From: Streptomyces sp. CB02056
GTDB lineage: Bacteria; Actinomycetota; Actinomycetes; Streptomycetales; Streptomycetaceae
Reading direction: 5' to 3'
Length of the DNA: 64,000 nucleotides
Assembly (NCBI RefSeq): GCF_001905545.1
Contig: NZ_LIPD01000003.1
Span: forward strand, 469,147-533,146
Shown: positions 26,426-32,987 of the stretch, piece after piece
Layout of the letters: the number at the start of each line of letters is the position of its first letter
Position numbering within the stretch: the stretch's first letter is position 1
Position numbers and translations under genes: made by a program
The notes under the pieces: generated by a model
The model's database searches: none
The model's input: only the letters and a program-made list of their open reading frames with translations
What the model was told of the DNA's origin: nothing

Positions 26426-27339
26426 GAATTCTGCTCCTCGGCGGCGACGGCTTCCTCGGCCGTCACGCCACCGCCGTCCTGCGGTCAGTGCCCGGTGCCA
26501 CCGTGCTGACCGCGGGCCGGCGGCCCGCCCACGACCTCCGGCTGGACCTGGCCACCGCCCAGGCCGGCCCGCTCGGCGAGGAACTGTCCGCGCTGGCCCC
26601 CGACGCGGTGGTCAACTTCGCCGGCGCGGTGGCCGGCAGCGCGGTCAAGCTCGCCGAGGTGAACGCCCGCGGCCCGGCGGTGCTCTGCGAGGCGCTCTCC
26701 CTCGGCGCCCCGAAGGCCCGCCTGGTGCACATCGGTTCGGCCGGCGAGTACGGCGTCTGCGCGCGGGGCGAGTCCCTCGCCGAGGACGCCGACGCCCGCC
26801 CGGTCGGCGTGTACGGCGCGACCAAGCTGGCCGGTTCCCTCGCGGTGGCCGGCTCGCCGCTGGACGCCGTGGTGCTGCGGGTGTTCAACCCGGTCGGCCC
26901 CGGCGCCCCGGCGGGCTCGCTGCCCGGGCGGCTGGCCGCCGAGCTGCGCCGGGTGGCGCCCGAGGGCGCCGACGGCGTGATCACGGTCGGCGACCTCTCC
27001 GCCTACCGAGACTTCGTCGACGCCCGGGACGTGGCGAAGGCGGTCGGCCTGGCCGTCACCGCCGACCGTCCGCTCCCCCGGGTGCTCAACCTGGCCTCCG
27101 GGCACGCCCGGCAGGTCCGGGCGATCGCGGACGGGCTGGTCACCGCGGCCGGCTTCACCGGCCGGATCGACGAGAGCGGGGCGGGCTCCGAGCGCTCGGC
27201 TGCGGTCTCCTGGCAGCAGGCCGACGTGTCGGCCGCCGACCGGGAGCTCGGCTGGCGGCCGGAGACGGACCTCGCCGACACCCTGCGCGACCTGTGGCTC
27301 GGCACCGCCGGGCCCACGCCCGACCCGGTGGTCGCATGA
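26422..27339 (+). CDS. NAD-dependent epimerase/dehydratase (extended SDR)
   Basis: 305 residues. NAD-binding motif LLLGGDGFLGRHA at the N-terminus, catalytic Tyr and Lys in VYGATKLAG, and a substrate-domain segment VLRVFNPVGPGAPAGSLPGRL followed by DLSAYRDFVDARDVAKAV. It has no strict match to a named epimerase, and could be the 4-epimerase or a 4-reductase acting after the LegB-like enzyme. GTG start overlaps the stop of the nucleotidyltransferase, and its own stop overlaps the ATG of the next gene, so translation is coupled through three genes. Confidence 0.88.
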   Translation: MRILLLGGDGFLGRHATAVLRSVPGATVLTAGRRPAHDLRLDLATAQAGPLGEELSALAPDAVVNFAGAVAGSAVKLAEVNARGPAVLCEALSLGAPKARLVHIGSAGEYGVCARGESLAEDADARPVGVYGATKLAGSLAVAGSPLDAVVLRVFNPVGPGAPAGSLPGRLAAELRRVAPEGADGVITVGDLSAYRDFVDARDVAKAVGLAVTADRPLPRVLNLASGHARQVRAIADGLVTAAGFTGRIDESGAGSERSAAVSWQQADVSAADRELGWRPETDLADTLRDLWLGTAGPTPDPVVA

Positions 27340-28031
27340 CCGCCGGGCACACCCCCGACGGCCGCCTGCTGGTGCCGCTGTACGTCCACCCCGCGGTGGA
27401 CCCGGCGGCCTGGCAGGCGGTCGCCGCCGCCGACCCCGCCCGGATCGCCGCCGTCGTGCTCAACCTCGCCGACGGTCCGGGCGAGTTCCCGGACCACGTC
27501 TTCGCCGAGGCCGCCGACGAACTCCGCGCCGCCGGACTGCCGTTGGTCGGCTACACCGACACCGACTACGGCCGCCGGCCGCACGCGGCCGTGGTGGCCG
27601 ACATCCTGACGTACCGTCAGCGCCACGGCATCACCGGCGTCTACCTCGACCAGGTCTCCACCCACCCGGGTGCGCTCGCGCACTACCGGCGGCTGGCCAC
27701 GGCCGCCCGCGCGGCCGGCTGCGGCACCGTGGTGTTCGGCCACGGCGAGCACCCGGACCCGGGCTACGCCGAAGTCGGCCTGGCCGACCTGCTGGTGACC
27801 TTCGAGGGCGACTGGGACGCCTACCGCGCCATGACGCTGCCGCTGTGGACCGGCCGGCACGCGGCCTCCCGCTTCTGCCACCTGGTCTACGACGTCCCTT
27901 CCGAGCACGCCCAGGACGCCGCCGCCCTGATCGCCGCCCGGCGAGCCGGCGTCGGCTGCGCCGTACCGGGGGCCGGGGAGAACCCCTGGCGCACCCTGCC
28001 GTACGGCCTGAACGCCGCCGAACTGACCTGA
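27336..28031 (+). CDS. Spherulin-4 / Sph3-like glycosidase family protein (GH135-like)
   Basis: 231 residues, predicted TIM barrel. Family marks are LLVPLYVHPAVDPAAW, VVLNLADGPGE (equivalent of the fungal NPNSGPG loop), PLVGYTDTDYGRR, ITGVYLDQVSTHPGA and LLVTFEGDWDAY. In fungal Sph3 an Asp-Glu pair at the YLDQ position and a later Glu are reported as essential; here the pair reads Asp-Gln, while the later Glu is kept in FEGDW. There is no signal peptide or membrane span, so unlike Sph3 it should be cytosolic. It could trim polymer at the membrane face, or be non-catalytic. ATGA overlap with the preceding SDR. Confidence 0.85.
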   Translation: MTAGHTPDGRLLVPLYVHPAVDPAAWQAVAAADPARIAAVVLNLADGPGEFPDHVFAEAADELRAAGLPLVGYTDTDYGRRPHAAVVADILTYRQRHGITGVYLDQVSTHPGALAHYRRLATAARAAGCGTVVFGHGEHPDPGYAEVGLADLLVTFEGDWDAYRAMTLPLWTGRHAASRFCHLVYDVPSEHAQDAAALIAARRAGVGCAVPGAGENPWRTLPYGLNAAELT

Positions 28032-28053
28032 CCCGATCCGGAGTCCGACTACC

Positions 28054-29076
28054 GTGAACCGCCGCAACCACCGGCACCTCCCGGCCGCCCTGGCCCTCGC
28101 CACCGCCACCGCCCTGCTGGTCAGCTCGTGCAGCAGCTCGGGATCGGAGGACGACCAGGACTCGGCCGACGGCACCCCGAGCAACTCCCCCGCGGCCACC
28201 GCGCCGAGCACCCCCGGCACCCCCGACCCGAGCACCACCGAGCCGGGCACGCCGACCCCCGTGCCCACCGCTCCCGGCACCACCGCGCCCGCCCCGGGCA
28301 CGCCCGGCAGCAGCACGCCTCCCGGCACCCCGCAGGGCACCGGCACCCCGCCGGGCAACCCGGCACCACCGGCCGGCGCCCGCTGGCAGCCCGCCCCGGG
28401 CCTGGCCTGGCAGTGGCAACTCGGCGGCGGCGTCGACCAGTCGGTGGACGTCCCGGTCTACGACATCGACGGCTTCGAGAACGACGCCTCGGTGGTGGCC
28501 GCGCTGCACGCCAAGGGCCGCAAGGTGATCTGCTACATCAACGCCGGCTCCTGGGAGGACTTCCGCCCCGACTCCGCCGCCTTCGCCAAGTCCCTCCAGG
28601 GCTCGGACACCGGCTGGAAGGGCGAGAAGTGGTTCGACATCCGCAAGCTCGACCAGCTGAAGCCGCTGATGGCCGCCCGCTTCGACATGTGCCGGAGCAA
28701 GGGCTTCGACGCCGTCGAGCCGGACACCATCGAGGCGTACAACCAGAACAGCGGCTTCCCGCTGACCCCGGACGACCAGCTCAAGTACAACCGGATGCTG
28801 GCCCAGCTCGCCCACGAACGCGGCCTGGCCATCGGCCTGAAGAACGACCTGGACCAGATCCCGGCCCTGCTCCCGGACTTCGACTTCGCGGTCAACGAGG
28901 AGTGCGCGCAGTTCGACGAGTGCGACCGGGTCGCGCCCTTCGTCAAGGCGGGCAAGGCGGTCTTCCACGTCGAGTACAAGCTCGACACGGACCAGTTCTG
29001 CGGCAAGGCCAAGTCGCTGGGCTTCAGTTCGATGCGGAAGAAGCTCGAACTGAACGCCTGGCGCAAGCCCTGCTGA
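28054..29076 (+). CDS. GH114 endo-alpha-1,4-polygalactosaminidase lipoprotein (Ega3-like)
   Basis: 340 residues. Lipoprotein signal with lipobox LVSSC near residue 27, a long T/P/G-rich spacer to about residue 105, then a complete GH114 domain: VPVYDIDGFEN, KVICYINAGSWEDFRPD, the acidic GFDAVEPDTIEAYNQNSGF, GLAIGLKNDLDQI, and FDFAVNEECAQFDECD. GH114 enzymes cut alpha-1,4-linked galactosamine; fungal Ega3 belongs to the galactosaminogalactan cluster. Anchored outside the membrane, it could release or remodel the polymer. GTG start 22 bases after the spherulin-4 gene. The cluster ends at the following hairpin. Confidence 0.92.
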   Translation: MNRRNHRHLPAALALATATALLVSSCSSSGSEDDQDSADGTPSNSPAATAPSTPGTPDPSTTEPGTPTPVPTAPGTTAPAPGTPGSSTPPGTPQGTGTPPGNPAPPAGARWQPAPGLAWQWQLGGGVDQSVDVPVYDIDGFENDASVVAALHAKGRKVICYINAGSWEDFRPDSAAFAKSLQGSDTGWKGEKWFDIRKLDQLKPLMAARFDMCRSKGFDAVEPDTIEAYNQNSGFPLTPDDQLKYNRMLAQLAHERGLAIGLKNDLDQIPALLPDFDFAVNEECAQFDECDRVAPFVKAGKAVFHVEYKLDTDQFCGKAKSLGFSSMRKKLELNAWRKPC

Positions 29077-29092
29077 GGTGTTCGTCTTCCGT

Positions 29093-29126
29093 CGCGCGGG
29101 TGACCCGGACGAGGGTCACCCGCGCG
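29093..29126. terminator. Bidirectional terminator closing the exopolysaccharide cluster
   Basis: Perfect 14-bp stem CGCGCGGGTGACCC with 29113-29126, loop GGACGA, between the convergent GH114 gene and the small membrane-protein gene. Confidence 0.88.
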
Positions 29127-29130
29127 AAGG

Positions 29131-29331
29131 TCACTTGACCGCCAGCCAGACGACGGCGCCCAGGACGACCAGCACGACGACGGCGACCAGCGCGATCACG
29201 CCGGTGCGGCCGCTGCTCTTGCTGCTGCCGTAGGTGGAAACGTTGCCCGGGGCCTGGGGCGCCGGGCTCTCGTCGACGAACGCCCGGAACATCTGGGTGC
29301 TGCCGGCGGGGTCGTAGTCGTTGTCAGCCAT
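29131..29331 (-). CDS. Small single-span membrane protein (SGM_5486-type)
   Basis: 66 residues: MADNDYDPAGSTQMFRAFVDE, a short S/T/G-rich linker, then a C-terminal transmembrane helix GVIALVAVVVLVVLGAVVWLAVK. A tail-anchored protein conserved in streptomycetes and sometimes annotated as transporter associated. The ATG at 29331 fits the conserved start; the longer frame is rejected. Function unknown. Confidence 0.82.
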   Translation of the reverse strand: MADNDYDPAGSTQMFRAFVDESPAPQAPGNVSTYGSSKSSGRTGVIALVAVVVLVVLGAVVWLAVK

Positions 29332-29474
29332 GGCACGGACTCTAACGAATCGGCCCACCTCGGGCACACCCCGGACCCCCGTCGCGCGGACCACACCACC
29401 CTTCCGTGCAACAGCCTCGTGAAGACCGCGGGGTTCCCGGAATGCCGGGCCGGGCCATGGGGTTGACTGCCTTC

Positions 29475-30428
29475 ATGACCGGAAACCACAGCCGGGTGAG
29501 CCTCGGCACCTCCGACCTGTCCGTCTTCCCGCTCTCCCTCGGCGGCAACGTCTTCGGCTGGACGGCCGACGAACAGCAGTCCTTCGCCGTCCTGGACGCC
29601 TACGCGGCGGCCGGCGGAAACTTCGTCGACACCGCCGACGTCTACTCCTCCTGGGCCCCGGGCAACACCGGCGGCGAGTCCGAGACCGTCCTCGGCAACT
29701 GGCTGCGCAGCCGCGGCAACCGCGAGGACGTCGTGATCGCCACCAAGGTCGGCATGCTCGCCGAGCGCGGTGGCCTGGGCGCCGCCAACATCAAGGCCGC
29801 GGCCGAGGACTCGCTGCGCCGCCTGGGCGTCGAGCGGATCGACCTCTACTACACCCACCGGGACGACGACACCCCGGTCGAGGAGTTCGTCACCGCGCTG
29901 GACGAGCTGGTCCGCGAGGGCAAGGTCCGGGCGGTCGCCGCCTCCAACATCTCCGCCGAGCGGCTCACCGAGGCGCTGGCCTTCGCCGAGCGCGAGGGCC
30001 TGGCGAAGTACGTCGCCGTCCAGCCGCACTACAACCTGGTCTCGCGCGGCACCTTCGAAGGCCCGCTGGCCGACGTGGTCGCCGAGCACGGCCTGGCCAC
30101 CGTCCCGTACTACGCGCTGGCCTCCGGCTTCCTGACCGGCAAGTACCGTCCGGGCGCCGACGGCGTGGCCAGCGCCCGCGCAGAGGGCGCCGCCCGCTAC
30201 CTGGCCGAGCCGCGCGGCCCCAAGGTGCTGGAGGCGCTGGACACCGTCGCCGCCGAGCAGGGGGTGGAGCCCGCCTCCGTCGCCCTGGCCTGGCTCGCCG
30301 CCCGTCCGACGGTCGCCGCCCCGATCGCCAGCGCCCGCACCGTCGAGCAGCTCCCGCCGCTGCTGGTCGGCGCCACCCTGCAGCTCACCCCGGAGCAGAC
30401 CGCCCTGCTGGACGCCGCCTCCGCCTGA
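29475..30428 (+). CDS. Aldo/keto reductase
   Basis: 317-residue NADPH-dependent cytosolic oxidoreductase. The catalytic tetrad is visible: Asp and Tyr in FVDTADVYSSW, Lys in DVVIATKVGM, His in DLYYTHRDD. LGGNVFGWTADEQQSF and the C-terminal cofactor segment PTVAAPIASARTVEQL complete the family pattern. Start set at 29475 (MTGNHSRVSLG); an upstream ATG at 29457 is possible. Substrate unknown. Converges with the NlpC/P60 gene across a terminator. Confidence 0.93.
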   Translation: MTGNHSRVSLGTSDLSVFPLSLGGNVFGWTADEQQSFAVLDAYAAAGGNFVDTADVYSSWAPGNTGGESETVLGNWLRSRGNREDVVIATKVGMLAERGGLGAANIKAAAEDSLRRLGVERIDLYYTHRDDDTPVEEFVTALDELVREGKVRAVAASNISAERLTEALAFAEREGLAKYVAVQPHYNLVSRGTFEGPLADVVAEHGLATVPYYALASGFLTGKYRPGADGVASARAEGAARYLAEPRGPKVLEALDTVAAEQGVEPASVALAWLAARPTVAAPIASARTVEQLPPLLVGATLQLTPEQTALLDAASA

Positions 30429-30463
30429 GCCGGATCCGGCACCGCGGCCGCTCCGAACGCGGT

Positions 30464-30498
30464 CCGGGCCCCGACAGCGGCGCGCTGTCGGGGCCCGG
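30464..30498. terminator. Bidirectional terminator, AKR / NlpC genes
   Basis: Perfect 15-bp stem CCGGGCCCCGACAGC with 30484-30498, loop GGCGC, between convergent genes. Confidence 0.88.
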
Positions 30499-30526
30499 TA
30501 CGGCCTTCGCCGTTACGGCCGCGCGG

Positions 30527-31522
30527 TCACGGCCGCCCGAAGTGGGTGGGGTAGTAGCCCTGGCTGAGGGTCGAGATCCGGACGGTCGTGCCCGGCCGGG
30601 GAGCCTCTACGAACTTGTTGCCACCGAGGTAGATCCCCACGTGGTGGATCCCCGAGGCCCGGCCGCTGTCGGACCAGAACACCAGGTCGCCGCGGCGCAG
30701 CTGCCCGGCGCTGATCGGCGTGGTCGCCGCGTACTGGTCGTCGGCCACCCGCGGCAGGCTGATCCCCGCGCGCCGGTAGGCCTGCTGGACCAGCCCCGAG
30801 CAGTCGTAGCCGGACGGGCCGTTGCCGCCCCAGACGTACGGCTTGCCCAGCTGGGCGAGCGCGTAGTCGATGGCCGACTCCATGTTCCCGGAGGCCGGTG
30901 CGGGGTTCGCCGACGGACGGCTCGCGGGGGGCGCGGGCTGCGCGGGGGTCCGGGCGGAGCCGCCGGACTGCCCGGTGCGGCTCGCGTAGACGTCGTAGTG
31001 GCTGGTCCAACGCCACTCGCCGCTGCCGTTCTTGAACCAGTACTTCGAGCCGTCCCAGCCCTGGCGCATCCCGGCGGAGGAGGCCGAGCCGTTGGAGACG
31101 GCCTGGGCGGCGGAACCGGAGGAGCCGGCGGAGCCGCCGGACTGCCCGGTGCGGCTCGCGTAGACGTCGTAGTGGCTGGTCCAACGCCACTCGCCGGAGC
31201 CGTTCTTGAACCAGTACTTCGAGCCGTCCCAGCCCTGCTTCCCGGCCGCGGCGTGCGCGGATCCGGCGCCGGCCGTCAGGCCGACGACGCCGGCGCCCGC
31301 CAGCACGGTGGTGGCCAGGCAGGTGCCCCGCACGGCCCGGTGTATTCGGCTGCCGCCGGCCGCCGCCGCGGAGCGGGCGGTGCGCGGCCGGACGACGCAG
31401 TTCGGGCAGCCGCAGCCCGCGAGCGCGGGGATGCTGCCGAGGCGCTCCTCGAAGCCGATCAGTCCGGGATCGCCGTCGGGGCCGATACCGGACTCGGCGT
31501 ACGCGCCGGTGGCTATCCTCAT
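30527..31522 (-). CDS. NlpC/P60 cell-wall endopeptidase with duplicated wall-binding-like module
   Basis: 331 residues. The C-terminal NlpC/P60 domain has the catalytic Cys in GYDCSGLVQQAYRRAG and the His in IHHVGIYLGGNKF, so it should cut peptide stems of peptidoglycan. Before it, a module GWDGSKYWFKNGSGEWRWTS continuing to HYDVYASRTGQSGG is present twice almost identically. The N-terminus is odd: about 60 residues with a CGCPNC cluster precede the hydrophobic export segment TCLATTVLAGAGVVGLTAG ending SAHA, giving a very long cytosolic leader or a membrane-anchored form. The ATG overlaps the stop of the SPFH gene (ATGA), so the pair is translationally coupled. Confidence 0.9.
   Translation of the reverse strand: MRIATGAYAESGIGPDGDPGLIGFEERLGSIPALAGCGCPNCVVRPRTARSAAAAGGSRIHRAVRGTCLATTVLAGAGVVGLTAGAGSAHAAAGKQGWDGSKYWFKNGSGEWRWTSHYDVYASRTGQSGGSAGSSGSAAQAVSNGSASSAGMRQGWDGSKYWFKNGSGEWRWTSHYDVYASRTGQSGGSARTPAQPAPPASRPSANPAPASGNMESAIDYALAQLGKPYVWGGNGPSGYDCSGLVQQAYRRAGISLPRVADDQYAATTPISAGQLRRGDLVFWSDSGRASGIHHVGIYLGGNKFVEAPRPGTTVRISTLSQGYYPTHFGRP
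30953..31237 (-). repeat. 111-bp duplicated segment inside the NlpC/P60 gene
   Basis: Copies 30953-31063 and 31127-31237 differ at about two positions and lie 174 bp apart (58 codons), so they duplicate a protein module in frame. Near identity at DNA level implies recent duplication or gene conversion. Confidence 0.92.
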
Positions 31523-32793
31523 GCGGGTCGTCCTTCCTTCCGCCCGGCACGGGCGGCCGGGGACGGTACCGAGGCGGCCACTCCGGCCGGGGCGACGAAG
31601 GCGACCAGCAGCTGCTCCATCAGCGCGCTGCGGGCGGCCTCGTCCAGTTCGTGCGCGGTGGCCCGCTCCAGTCGGCGGACGGCGAGCGCCGCGGCCTCGA
31701 CCGCGTCGTCCACCAGCACCGTGCGCAGGCCCGCGTCCAGGTCGGCCAGTCTGCGCCGGCGCATCGACTCGGCCACCTCGGGCGCGTAGTCCAGGGCCAG
31801 CGGCTGCACCGAGTAGACCTCCAGGCCGGCCGGGGCGACCTCGGCGGCCAGCGCCCTGGTCATCTCGTCGGCGAACCACTGCCCGTCGCGCAGCGCGGGG
31901 CCGGGCGCGGCGTTGCTGTCGCAGGGCAGGGTGGACGCGGTGCGGGTGAGCACGGCCTGGACCTGCTCGCGCAGGTAGCTCTCGTGGTCCTCGATCGCGA
32001 GCAGCGCCCGCGCGGTGTCCTTGACCCGCCAGACGATCAGCAGCCGGACCACGATCGGCGTGCCGGTGCGGTCCACCACCTTGACCGGCTCGCTGCGCCA
32101 GTGCCGCAGCCGCACGTCCACCCGGCGGCGGCGCAGCAGCGGGTTGACCCAGACCAGGCCGGTCCGGCGGACGGTGCCCCGGTAGCGGCCCCAGCGGGTC
32201 AGCACCCGGGTCTCGCCGCCCGCGTTGGCCAGCAGCCCGGCGAGCGTGAACACCACCAGCAGGCCGGCGGCGGCCACCGCGGCGATCCACGGCGCGTCCA
32301 CCTCCACCCGGCCGCTCTCCCGCGCGGCGCTGCCGCGCAGGTCAGGCAGCGCGTCCCAGTACGGGATGACGCCGGTGCGCAGCAGCACGAGCAGCACGCC
32401 GCCCACGCCGATCAGCACCGCCAGCAGGGCCAGCCAGCCGGGCAGCGCGGTGGCGCGCTGCTCGCGCAGCGCCTGGTCGGCGCGCGGCGGGCGCCGGGAG
32501 GTGATGGCGGTCAGGGCCCCGGCCACCGTGGGGTCCGGGAGTTCGATGGTCTCCGGGGCGGCCGACTCCAGCGGGTCCCGCAGGTCCGCCGAGCCGCCGT
32601 GGGAGGGGCTCGGGACGACGGCCAGCGGGGTGGTCGCCGGACCGCTGTCGGCCGGGCCGCCCGGCTTGAGGGTCTTGACGGCGGTGGTCCCGGCCAGCGG
32701 GCCGGAACCGACGGCGGAACGTTCCGGCAGGGCCGGCGGGAGCGCCTTGGGCAAGTTGTCGGGTCGCTGCGAAGAATCGCGGGTGACGTCCAT
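31519..32793 (-). CDS. SPFH/Band 7 (stomatin-like) membrane protein
   Basis: 424 residues. A disordered P/A/T-rich N-terminus of about 130 residues is followed by two transmembrane helices (GWLALLAVLIGVGGVLLVLL and AAVAAAGLLVVFTLAGLLA), then the SPFH domain from about 215: RYRGTVRRTGLVWVNPLLRR, VKVVDRTGTPIVVRLLIVWRV, SYLREQVQAVLTRTAST. A helical C-terminal part follows with APEVAESMRRRRLADLDAG. SPFH proteins scaffold membrane microdomains. The coupled NlpC/P60 gene suggests organising wall hydrolysis at such sites. GAGGATCC ribosome binding site for the ATG at 32793. Confidence 0.9.
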   Translation of the reverse strand: MDVTRDSSQRPDNLPKALPPALPERSAVGSGPLAGTTAVKTLKPGGPADSGPATTPLAVVPSPSHGGSADLRDPLESAAPETIELPDPTVAGALTAITSRRPPRADQALREQRATALPGWLALLAVLIGVGGVLLVLLRTGVIPYWDALPDLRGSAARESGRVEVDAPWIAAVAAAGLLVVFTLAGLLANAGGETRVLTRWGRYRGTVRRTGLVWVNPLLRRRRVDVRLRHWRSEPVKVVDRTGTPIVVRLLIVWRVKDTARALLAIEDHESYLREQVQAVLTRTASTLPCDSNAAPGPALRDGQWFADEMTRALAAEVAPAGLEVYSVQPLALDYAPEVAESMRRRRLADLDAGLRTVLVDDAVEAAALAVRRLERATAHELDEAARSALMEQLLVAFVAPAGVAASVPSPAARAGRKEGRPA

Positions 32794-32987
32794 GCACGGA
32801 TCCTCTGGGTCGGTGTGTCGCGCAACGGGCGGCCCGGATCTGACGGGCAGTGCCAGGGTCAGGCTAAGTTCATACGTCATCAAATGCGACATTTGAGCCG
32901 AGGTGTGTCGACATTTACTGACGAATCATCCAAAGCCGACCTGACGCGCAGGCACATGAACTGATGGTCGGGACAGTTCGGCGCAGT

